From assembly GCF_011398355.1 (NCBI RefSeq), contig NZ_AP021889.1, positions 1,922,001 to 1,986,000 on the forward strand: 64,000 bases of DNA. Direction: 5' to 3'. The translations under genes and the position numbers were made by a program. This document shows, one piece after another, positions 25,921 through 33,822 of this stretch (position 1 is the stretch's first letter; every line of letters starts with the position of its first letter). The DNA comes from Thiosulfatimonas sediminis. Lineage in GTDB: Bacteria; Pseudomonadota; Gammaproteobacteria; Thiomicrospirales; Thiomicrospiraceae. The notes under the pieces were generated by a model. That model was not told the origin of the DNA, ran no database searches, and was given only the letters and a program-made list of their open reading frames with translations.

Positions 25921-26879
25921 TAATATTCATACATAGGTTCTTGCTGAACCGCTTCCGACCATGATTTTAGTACACTACGCGAATTGATGGAATTAACTGG
26001 CCGAGCATTTTCACCTAAGACGTCATTAAACTGTTGAATCTGTTCTGCAGAAGCGGAAACTGGCTGCTTGAACACCATCCAGTAAACTCCTTCACTACAA
26101 GGCGGCGTAGTCAAAGAGCCACTGTATTTGTAGAACTCGGTGTTTACCGGGATAAAATGCGCCGGATTTAAGCTAAGTGCCGAGTAGATTTTCTGTTTCC
26201 CAGCTTGTTTCGGCAGAACGTTAAGCAAAGTATTAAGGTGTTGATTCTCTTCACCTTCTTGAAAAATCACCCCTATCACGGCAAGATTTCCATCACCATC
26301 CCGATGCACCATGTGCACTTCCATCGGATAATTAAATCCCTCTTTCTGATGTTCGCTTGGCGTGTGAAAATGATACTGCAATAATTCATAACGCTTACCG
26401 CCGACCTTAATATAACTGCCTAGCGGGTAATTAACTTGTATCGTATGGCCATTATTTTCAATTTTAAGTGGCACATCACGATAACGAATATCTAAATCCG
26501 CTAAACCTTGGGTGCCGACGGCTTGAGCATCACGCAAATCAATCGGCGACTGATTTTTGCCCTCTTTACAGGTGGCAAATTCGGGACTCAAGTCTCCCCA
26601 ATATCGAGGGCCTTCATGTCCGGCATATCCCCAATGCAATGGTTTGTCATGCGCGATTTCAGCGGCCTTATTCTCTTTTGGCGGCGGCACATTGGCTAGC
26701 GGCTTTGTCACAGTTTGGGCTGTTACAGCATGAGTCTCTTCAGGGGCTGCTTTTAACTGTTCAAGCTCGGCACCTAAATCAAGAATCGGCCCGTCCTGAG
26801 CGACCGATACAGAAGACATCCCCGTTGTCAAAGCAACACTCAAGACGATAAAGATTTTTTTAGACCAAGAATCGCGCAT
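25917..26879 (-). CDS. Periplasmic alpha-class carbonic anhydrase
   Basis: 320 aa from the ATG at 26879 (a GTG three codons earlier is less likely). Signal peptide to about residue 28, then a linker of about 50 residues rich in Ala, Pro and Glu, then the catalytic domain. Zinc ligands His170 and His172 (QYHFHTPSEH) and His189 (PMEVHMVH) are intact, as are SLTTPPCSEGV and QSPIDL. The two Cys residues (in FATCKEG and PPCSEG) match the usual disulfide. It would interconvert CO2 and bicarbonate in the periplasm, which fits an autotroph with a SulP transporter nearby. The long linker before the domain is unusual. Confidence 0.94.
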   Translation of the reverse strand: MRDSWSKKIFIVLSVALTTGMSSVSVAQDGPILDLGAELEQLKAAPEETHAVTAQTVTKPLANVPPPKENKAAEIAHDKPLHWGYAGHEGPRYWGDLSPEFATCKEGKNQSPIDLRDAQAVGTQGLADLDIRYRDVPLKIENNGHTIQVNYPLGSYIKVGGKRYELLQYHFHTPSEHQKEGFNYPMEVHMVHRDGDGNLAVIGVIFQEGEENQHLNTLLNVLPKQAGKQKIYSALSLNPAHFIPVNTEFYKYSGSLTTPPCSEGVYWMVFKQPVSASAEQIQQFNDVLGENARPVNSINSRSVLKSWSEAVQQEPMYEYY

Positions 26880-26986
26880 AAAACTCACACTCTTAACAGG
26901 CGACAGTGCCGAAAAATCGGCAATGCCTTAAAGCAAAATTGGAATTAGTCCGCAATGAAGCGATAAACGTGCCAGAACAAAACGAC

Positions 26987-27922
26987 TTATGCCGGATTAA
27001 GACGCTGCTGAATTTCTTCGGCAAACACTTCTAGTTCGGATTTATGAATCGCAAACACCCCTTCGCCGCCATTTTCAAACTCAAACCAAAAAAACGGCAG
27101 TTCGGGGTATTCTTCTTCAAGATAATATTGCGACACCCCCACTTCGACAATCAACACGCCATCGTCTTTTAGGTAGCGCGGCGCTTCAGCCAATATCCTA
27201 CGAACTAAATCCAAACCGTCTTTGCCTGCCGCCAACCCCAAAGCCGGCTCGCGCTGAAACTCCTCCGGCAGATGCGCCATCTCAATTTCATCGACATACG
27301 GCGGATTAGAAACAATCAGGTCGTACTGCTTGCCTTGCAAATGACTGAACAGATCAGACTGGATCGGATAGGCGAAATCTTGCAATTGAAACTGTTCGAC
27401 ATTTTGCTGCGCGACCGCTAAGGCCTCGGCTGAAATGTCCACCAAGTCGACCTGCGCGTTAGGAAACGCTTGCAAGGACGCAATACCAATACAGCCACTG
27501 CCGGTACACATATCCAATACATGGGTGACTTCATCAGGATTAACCCAAGGCTCATAACGCTTGGCAATCAACTCGGCAATCGGCGAACGCGGCACCAAAG
27601 TCGCCTCGGAAACGATAAAACGCAAACCGGCAAACCACGCTTCGCCGGTTAAATAGGCGGCTGGCTGACGACTTTCGATACGGCGACGAAACAGTTCGGT
27701 GACCTGTTGTTTCTCGCTTTGTGTCAAACGCGCGTTCCAGTAGTTGTCGGGAATCGTTTGCGGTAACTGTAACCCGAAAAACGTCAAAACTTTGGCTTCA
27801 TCAAAGGCATTATCAGTGCCATGTCCAAAAAACAGCTGCGCCTTACTGAACAGCGAACCGCCCCAACGGACAAAATCAATCACCGTCTCCAAGCCATCAT
27901 ATTGATAATTTAAATTACTCAT
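26987..27922 (-). CDS. prmB: 50S ribosomal protein L3 N5-glutamine methyltransferase
   Basis: 311-aa SAM-dependent methyltransferase of the HemK/PrmB group, modifying a glutamine of ribosomal protein L3. Motif I VLDMCTGSGCIGI and the catalytic VSNPPYVDE are present, plus the N-terminal helical domain with YLTGEAWFAGLRF. The long form and RWGGSLFSKAQLFFGHGTDNAFDEA identify PrmB rather than PrmC. It lies 22 bp after mogA and is probably co-transcribed. Confidence 0.93.
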   Translation of the reverse strand: MSNLNYQYDGLETVIDFVRWGGSLFSKAQLFFGHGTDNAFDEAKVLTFFGLQLPQTIPDNYWNARLTQSEKQQVTELFRRRIESRQPAAYLTGEAWFAGLRFIVSEATLVPRSPIAELIAKRYEPWVNPDEVTHVLDMCTGSGCIGIASLQAFPNAQVDLVDISAEALAVAQQNVEQFQLQDFAYPIQSDLFSHLQGKQYDLIVSNPPYVDEIEMAHLPEEFQREPALGLAAGKDGLDLVRRILAEAPRYLKDDGVLIVEVGVSQYYLEEEYPELPFFWFEFENGGEGVFAIHKSELEVFAEEIQQRLNPA

Positions 27923-27944
27923 GAGAATCTCCTGCTACGGCAAA

Positions 27945-28499
27945 TCAAGCTTGTGATTTGAGCGCGTGTTTTGGACGGAAGGCGTTAATAAAGGCCTCAT
28001 CCGTTTCCAGATAAGGGCCGTGAATCAAATCAATACAATAAGGTACCGCCGGGAAAACCGCCGCCAAACACTCACCGATAGCGGATGGTTTGCCCGGCAG
28101 ATTAATGATCAGGCTCTCACCACGAATACCGGCAATCTGCCGCGATAAAATCGCCGTAGGTACATATTCGAGCGAGACTGCGCGCATCTGCTCGGCAAAC
28201 CCGTCCAGAATTTTATGGCACACCGCCGCCGTCGCTTCTGGTGTCACATCACGCTTGGCCGGCCCGGTTCCGCCGGTCGTCAAAATCAAACAGCACTGCT
28301 CGCCATCCGCCAGCTCTTTTAGCGTGCTTTCAATCAAACCTTGTTCATCCGCAATCACCCGCGCAACCGGCTGCCACTCGTTCGTCAAGGCACGTTTCAT
28401 CCACTCTTGCATCGCAGGACCGCCAAGGTCTTCATATTCTCCGCGACTGGCGCGATCCGAAACCGTCACAAAGCCGATTTTAATTGGCGAATTTTGCAT
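27945..28499 (-). CDS. mogA: Molybdopterin adenylyltransferase
   Basis: 184 aa; adenylylates molybdopterin before metal insertion. KIGFVTVSDRASRGEYEDLGGPA, LTTGGTGPAKRDVTPEA and LPGKPSAIGECLAAVFPAVPYCIDLI are the MogA signatures. The ATG at 28499 has AAGGG upstream and is preferred over a start at 28517. Its 5' region overlaps, on the other strand, the -35 region of the lon heat-shock promoter. Confidence 0.94.
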   Translation of the reverse strand: MQNSPIKIGFVTVSDRASRGEYEDLGGPAMQEWMKRALTNEWQPVARVIADEQGLIESTLKELADGEQCCLILTTGGTGPAKRDVTPEATAAVCHKILDGFAEQMRAVSLEYVPTAILSRQIAGIRGESLIINLPGKPSAIGECLAAVFPAVPYCIDLIHGPYLETDEAFINAFRPKHALKSQA

Positions 28500-28501
28500 C
28501 T

Positions 28502-28535
28502 TTTTCCCTTGAATCAAAAAAATTTAGCCCCATAT
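28502..28535 (+). promoter_or_regulatory. Sigma-32 (heat-shock) promoter for lon
   Basis: TTTTCCCTTGAA (28502-28513), a 14-bp spacer and CCCCATAT (28528-28535) match both halves of the sigma-32 consensus (CCCTTGAA, N13-17, CCCCATNT) almost exactly. The lon ATG lies about 90 nt downstream of the expected start site. Confidence 0.82.
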
Positions 28536-28633
28536 CATAACCTATTCAATCAGCAACTGTGCAGCCGTGCATTGCATTTTCCGACCACCACTTACGGCAG
28601 TTGTTGTCAAATTAAGGGCGAAATAAAACAATT

Positions 28634-31294
28634 ATGAGTGATAAGCAAGATTTGTTAGAGCCGCACACCGACGGGATGCTGCCGGAAAAAGATTCAGACA
28701 GCCGCATCGCTGAAACGCCAGATGTGATTTCAGAGCAGCCATCAAGCGAGAAAAAAGCCCCGGTAATCATCGAAATTAACGCAAGCGCGCAGGATACCGT
28801 CCATCCTGAATTAACCGATAATCTCATCGAAATATTAAGCCAAGCAAAAGAACAACGCGGCGAAACGAACGAGAGTAATCAGGTATTTGGTGAACTGGCG
28901 CACGCCGACCAAAACTTGCCACAAGAAATTTATCTTCTGCCCATTAAAGAACGGCCTTTTTTCCCAGGACAACAGTTGCCGGTCATCTTAGCGCGTGAAA
29001 TATGGGAAGACACCTTTAAGGCAATCAAAGATGGCAAATGCCAATACATTGGCTTAGTGTATGTTGATAATGAAGAACATCATAAAACCCCAACGGAAGA
29101 TTTTAGCCAAATAGGCACTTTAATCCGCGTCCGCAACCCAAAGGTACGTGAAGATTACATTCAAATGGTTGCCGAAGGGATTTGCCGTTTACAAATCGAT
29201 TTTTGGGTCTCCAAAGAAGCCCCTTACCGCGCTTTAGTTCGCTATCCAGAAGATATCATTACCTGCAGTGACGATGTTCTAAAAGCACACGGCATGGCGA
29301 TCATGAATGCTTTCCGCGATCTTTTGCCGCTCAATCCGCTGTATTCTGAAGAGTTAAAGTATTTTCTGAATCGTTACAGTTTTACTGAGCCATCGCGATT
29401 GGCTGATTTTGCGGCCAGCTTAACCACGGCTGAAAATGAAAAACTACAGCTCGTTTTGGATACGCTCGACTTAGAGCGCCGCTTAGAAATGGTTTTGGCG
29501 CTACTTAAACACGAAGTCGAAGTCACTCGTATCCAGCTCAATATCCGTGAGCGCGTTGAAGAGTCACTCAGCGATCATCAGCGCGACTTCTTCCTGCGCC
29601 AGCAACTTAAAGAAATTCAGCGCGAACTCGGCATCCTTAAGGACGACCAAACCTTAGATCGTGATCGATTTGAAGAACGCATCGAAAAACTCGCGCTGAG
29701 CGATGAAGCGCTCAATAAAGCAGAAGAAGAGCTCAGTAAACTCTCCATTCTTGACCCGCAATCACCCGAATATAACGTGGCGCGTAACTGGTTAGACTGG
29801 CTAACCCAACTTCCATGGGGGCAGTACAGCGAAGATAATCTGGATTTGAAACGCGCCCGCAAAGTGCTGGATAAAAAACATGACGGTCTGGATGATGTAA
29901 AACAGCGCATTCTCGAGTTTCTCGCTGTCGGTGCCTTAAAAGGTGAAGTCTCTGGCTCGATTATCTGCTTGGTCGGCCCACCAGGAGTTGGTAAAACCTC
30001 GATTGGAAAATCGATTGCCGAAGCCTTAAATCGCAAGTTTTATCGTTTTTCAGTGGGTGGCATGCGGGATGAGGCGGAAATCAAAGGCCATCGCCGCACC
30101 TATATTGGCGCTATGCCTGGAAAGTTCATGCAAGCGCTCAAAGATTGCGAAACAGCCAATCCGGTGATTATGCTTGATGAGGTCGATAAAATCGGTTCGT
30201 CATATCACGGCGACCCTGCCTCAGCGCTGTTAGAGGTGCTGGACCCCGAACAAAACAGCGAGTTTATGGATCATTTTATGGATTTGCGTTTTGATTTATC
30301 CAAAACGCTGTTTGTCTGTACTGCCAATACACTCGATAGCATTCCAGGGCCTCTTTTAGACCGCATGGAAGTGATTCGTCTGTCGGGCTATATCACTGAA
30401 GAAAAAATCGACATCGCCAAACATCATCTTTGGCCAAGCCTATTGGCAGAGTCGGGAATTAGCAAAGAGCAAGTGCAAATTACCGTGCCGGCCATTCGAC
30501 ATGTCATTGAGGGCTATGCCCGTGAGTCTGGCGTGCGTAATCTGAAAAAGCAGCTTGGTAAATTGGTCCGCAAACTGGCGCTGAAGCTGGTCACGGGCGA
30601 AATCGAAACCGCTAAAATCCATGTCAATGAACTGCAAGAAATGCTTGGCCAGCCGCGTTTCCATCCGGAAAAGCTCAATCAGCAAACCGGCACTGTGACC
30701 GGCTTGGCCTGGACGTCGATGGGAGGCGCAACACTGACCATCGAAGCCAGTCGCGTCCATACGCATAATCGCGGTTTCAAACTCTCTGGCCAATTGGGCG
30801 AAGTCATGCAGGAATCGGCTGGCATCGCTTACAGTTTTATCAGCTCGAATCTGGATAAATACAAAGCCGATCCTGAGTTTTTTGATAAAGCCTTTGTGCA
30901 TCTGCACGTACCTGACGGTGCCACGCCGAAAGATGGCCCTAGTGCAGGCATTACCATGGCCACAGCGCTCTTGTCTCTGGCGCGGAATGAACCGGCAAAA
31001 GGCCCTTTGGCTATGACCGGCGAATTAAGCCTCACCGGACAAGTCTTACCTGTCGGGGGGATTCGCGAAAAAGTCATCGCTGCAAGGCGTTTAGGCATTA
31101 AAGAGTTGATTTTGCCAGAAGACAATCGCAAAGATTTTCAAGAACTGCCGGATTATCTACAAGATGGAATGACGGTGCACTTTGCTAAGCAGTTTGATGA
31201 GGTGGCGCGGTTAACATTCAATATCCGCACTAAATCGCCCGCTTTAAAAGTGTATTTAGCCAACCGCGAAGAAGATGTTGGTACACAACATTAA
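28634..31294 (+). CDS. lon: ATP-dependent protease Lon, with acidic N-terminal extension
   Basis: 886-aa AAA+ serine protease for misfolded and regulatory proteins. The LON substrate-binding domain begins near residue 100 (LLPIKERPFFPGQQLPVIL), followed by a coiled region, Walker A GPPGVGKTS at 448-456, Walker B VIMLDEVDKIG, and the protease dyad Ser770 (PKDGPSAG) and Lys813 (REKVIAARR), 43 residues apart as in E. coli. The first about 95 residues are acidic, low in hydrophobics and absent from E. coli Lon (784 aa). It is behind a sigma-32 promoter. Confidence 0.97.
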   Translation: MSDKQDLLEPHTDGMLPEKDSDSRIAETPDVISEQPSSEKKAPVIIEINASAQDTVHPELTDNLIEILSQAKEQRGETNESNQVFGELAHADQNLPQEIYLLPIKERPFFPGQQLPVILAREIWEDTFKAIKDGKCQYIGLVYVDNEEHHKTPTEDFSQIGTLIRVRNPKVREDYIQMVAEGICRLQIDFWVSKEAPYRALVRYPEDIITCSDDVLKAHGMAIMNAFRDLLPLNPLYSEELKYFLNRYSFTEPSRLADFAASLTTAENEKLQLVLDTLDLERRLEMVLALLKHEVEVTRIQLNIRERVEESLSDHQRDFFLRQQLKEIQRELGILKDDQTLDRDRFEERIEKLALSDEALNKAEEELSKLSILDPQSPEYNVARNWLDWLTQLPWGQYSEDNLDLKRARKVLDKKHDGLDDVKQRILEFLAVGALKGEVSGSIICLVGPPGVGKTSIGKSIAEALNRKFYRFSVGGMRDEAEIKGHRRTYIGAMPGKFMQALKDCETANPVIMLDEVDKIGSSYHGDPASALLEVLDPEQNSEFMDHFMDLRFDLSKTLFVCTANTLDSIPGPLLDRMEVIRLSGYITEEKIDIAKHHLWPSLLAESGISKEQVQITVPAIRHVIEGYARESGVRNLKKQLGKLVRKLALKLVTGEIETAKIHVNELQEMLGQPRFHPEKLNQQTGTVTGLAWTSMGGATLTIEASRVHTHNRGFKLSGQLGEVMQESAGIAYSFISSNLDKYKADPEFFDKAFVHLHVPDGATPKDGPSAGITMATALLSLARNEPAKGPLAMTGELSLTGQVLPVGGIREKVIAARRLGIKELILPEDNRKDFQELPDYLQDGMTVHFAKQFDEVARLTFNIRTKSPALKVYLANREEDVGTQH

Positions 31295-31305
31295 TAATTT
31301 ATGGC

Positions 31306-31345
31306 CGCAAACTTACTCGCTAAAACAGCCTACAGTAAGTTTGCG
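31306..31345. repeat. 12-bp perfect inverted repeat after lon
   Basis: CGCAAACTTACT (31306-31317) and AGTAAGTTTGCG (31334-31345) are exact reverse complements separated by 16 bp. It lies 12 bp after the lon stop. No T-run follows on either strand, so it may be an mRNA 3'-end stabiliser or a protein site rather than a simple terminator. Confidence 0.6.
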
Positions 31346-31427
31346 CTATTTGCATTCTGAGATTGAATTTTCAAAATTGTCCATCTGAAAACGAAGAAGG
31401 CACTTCGCCTTTTGTCGCAACCGGATT

Positions 31428-32261
31428 TTAACTTTTATGATTACAAGTAATCAGATTGGCGCGCAATTCTCTAACGACGCCTGAATCAAGCATTAATTCA
31501 GCAACCGCTTGCTGCTCCACAAGCTTCATCTCTTCACCGCGATAAGCGCCGATCGAAATCTCGGCAACAATCGCATTCGACAGTTGCAACATCGCGACCA
31601 TCAGTCGTACTTGTTCGTTGCTGATCTTTTGCAAATTGGCGCTGTGGTGCAGCATAATGCCATTGATAATCGGCATCGGCAGTTGCCATTTTTTAGCAAC
31701 TAAAACGCCAACCATACAGTGATCTGCTCCCATTAACTCGCGTTCCTTTATTAGCAGTCGAACCGGGTGCACCATACTGATGCTAAACAGTTTTTCGTAG
31801 ACTTCCGGACTCTTCGCCGCCAACATCAAACTGCCGGCATTGTGAAAAAGTCCCATCATATAGGCTTGATCACGCGGCACGCCGTGCACATATTCGGTCA
31901 GATAGGACATGCAAAAAGCGACATCAACACTGTGTTCGAGAATGTCTCTTTGTAAACTACCGGAATTAAATATGCGTTTAAAAGCCGCCGCCACAACCAA
32001 ATTACGTAATTGTTCCAAGCCCATTCCGGTAACGGCTTCACGAATATTTTCCGCCGGTTGCTTAAGCTTGACCATCGGTGAATTTACTAATCGCATCACT
32101 TCACCAGAGAGAGTGATATTCTGCTCAAGAATCGCCACAATTTTATGTACATTGGCAAATTTACTATTGATCTCATTATCAAGTTCAATGATTTCTTGAG
32201 GGAATTCTGGGATTTTCACCCCTTTAATCGCTTCCAATGCAGCACGCAACTGTTCTTGCAT
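31428..32261 (-). CDS. HDOD domain protein
   Basis: 277 aa, soluble. HDOD domain seen from IVAILEQNITLSGEVMRLVNSP, REAVTGMGLEQLRNLVVAAAF and YMMGLFHNAGSLML. The phosphohydrolase His-Asp pair is lacking (HNAG in place of HD), as expected for HDOD. These proteins take part in signalling and regulation but the partner is unknown. A second HDOD gene is at 46617-47498. Confidence 0.82.
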   Translation of the reverse strand: MQEQLRAALEAIKGVKIPEFPQEIIELDNEINSKFANVHKIVAILEQNITLSGEVMRLVNSPMVKLKQPAENIREAVTGMGLEQLRNLVVAAAFKRIFNSGSLQRDILEHSVDVAFCMSYLTEYVHGVPRDQAYMMGLFHNAGSLMLAAKSPEVYEKLFSISMVHPVRLLIKERELMGADHCMVGVLVAKKWQLPMPIINGIMLHHSANLQKISNEQVRLMVAMLQLSNAIVAEISIGAYRGEEMKLVEQQAVAELMLDSGVVRELRANLITCNHKS

Positions 32262-32368
32262 ATCCTTTCTCTCTCAGAAACACCGTGTCCAGTTGACGGT
32301 GATAACAGCCCAATATAGCAATAACCGAGAACCAGTAAACAATGTGCAATTAAAAAATTAATACAAAT

Positions 32369-33064
32369 CTAGAAATAAGCAGAAATCAGAGGCCATAGAC
32401 GTTCAACAATCAGATTTTGCGCCGCCGCTGTTGGATGCAATCCATCGGCTTGCATCATGTTCGGCTCCAGAGCAACCTCTTCTAAGAAAAACGGATCAAA
32501 GCTGAGTTCATATTTTTGCGCTAAACCCCGATAAACTTTACTCAATAGCCGCTCATAAGCTGGACCGTAATTCGACGGCAAACGAATGCCGAGCAACAGC
32601 ACTTGACAGCCGTTGGCTTGTTGGCGACAAGCTTGAATCATCTGTTCTAAATTGGCCTTGGTTTGTAGCAAGTTTTGCCCGCGCAATGCATCGTTTGCGC
32701 CGAGTTCTAAAATCATCAAGCGGGGCTGTATTTCAGCAAGGGTTTTTGGCAAGCGCTGTAAACCGCCCGAGGTTGTTTCTCCGCTAAGACTCGCATTATG
32801 CACGCTGATTTCCGAATTTAATTGCTGCAATCTCAACGCTAATAAAGCAACCCAACCTTGAGTTTTATCAATGCCATAGGCAGCGCTTAAACTATCGCCA
32901 AAAACCAACACGGACGCCGGTGGAGAAATCTTACTGATTTGCCCAACCTCTGCCGCTTGCTGTTGCGCAGTGACTGCACTAGGATTAAGCAAAACCAGAC
33001 AAAGTAGCGTTGCACTGAAAAAGGCGTTATTGATCATGCTGAATTGTGTCTTAATCTTCATCAT
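32369..33064 (-). CDS. tesA: Multifunctional acyl-CoA thioesterase I / lysophospholipase TesA-like (GDSL)
   Basis: 231-aa SGNH hydrolase, secreted: signal peptide ends near AVTAQQ. Block I VFGDSLSAAYGI (catalytic Ser), block III LGANDALRG (oxyanion Asn) and block V DGLHPTAAAQ (Asp/His) are all present. It is divergent from ybbA-ybbP, the standard arrangement in gammaproteobacteria. Confidence 0.92.
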   Translation of the reverse strand: MMKIKTQFSMINNAFFSATLLCLVLLNPSAVTAQQQAAEVGQISKISPPASVLVFGDSLSAAYGIDKTQGWVALLALRLQQLNSEISVHNASLSGETTSGGLQRLPKTLAEIQPRLMILELGANDALRGQNLLQTKANLEQMIQACRQQANGCQVLLLGIRLPSNYGPAYERLLSKVYRGLAQKYELSFDPFFLEEVALEPNMMQADGLHPTAAAQNLIVERLWPLISAYF

Positions 33065-33099
33065 TTACCCGTTTAGCGATGTATTTCTAGGAAAAATTT

Positions 33100-33804
33100 A
33101 TGAAAACAGCCCATACCGAAATCATCCATCCTGTATTAGAACTAGAGAATATCAGTTATCGAGTCCGCACTGATGAACAAACACTGGATATCTTAACCGA
33201 CTGCAACCTTTCGCTGGCAGCACAACAGACCGTGGCCATTGTTGGACGTTCCGGTTCCGGGAAATCAACCTTACTGTCAATTATGGCCGGCCTTGAAAAA
33301 CCATCTGATGGCGAAGTATCTTTACTTGGCCACAGTTTACGTCAGTTAAACGAAGATCAATGCGCACAGATTCGCGCTCAACAGGTCGGTTTTGTGTTTC
33401 AGAATTTTCAACTGCTTTCCAGCATGACTGCATTGGAAAATATTTTAATGCCATTGGAACTGTTCCAAGTCGACAGTGCTCGCGAAAAAGCGTTCGATGC
33501 ATTGGATAAAGTTGGACTGAGCAAACGCGCGCATCATCTTCCAGCCCAACTTTCTGGTGGAGAGCAACAACGTGTGGCGATTGCCCGCGCTTTTGTCAGC
33601 ACGCCAACTATTTTATTTGCCGATGAACCCACCGGCAATTTAGATGAACACACCGCAGCGCAAATTCAGCAACTGCTTTTCGAACTCAATCAAACCCACC
33701 AAACAACCTTAGTTCTGGTCACCCATGATATGAATTATGCCCGCCAGTGCCAGCAAGTTCTGCAACTGCAACACGGGCAACTCACACCGTGGCCACACTC
33801 TTAA
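33100..33804 (+). CDS. ybbA: ABC transporter ATP-binding protein YbbA
   Basis: 234-aa ATPase of the LolD/MacB type. Walker [10 protein letters not shown], signature LSGGEQQR, Walker [12 protein letters not shown] and TLVLVTHD are intact. Followed 18 bp later by a FtsX-type permease, with which it should form a complex acting on envelope lipids or proteins; the precise substrate is not known. Confidence 0.93.
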   Translation: MKTAHTEIIHPVLELENISYRVRTDEQTLDILTDCNLSLAAQQTVAIVGRSGSGKSTLLSIMAGLEKPSDGEVSLLGHSLRQLNEDQCAQIRAQQVGFVFQNFQLLSSMTALENILMPLELFQVDSAREKAFDALDKVGLSKRAHHLPAQLSGGEQQRVAIARAFVSTPTILFADEPTGNLDEHTAAQIQQLLFELNQTHQTTLVLVTHDMNYARQCQQVLQLQHGQLTPWPHS

Positions 33805-33822
33805 TACTGTTAGGATAGCTCA

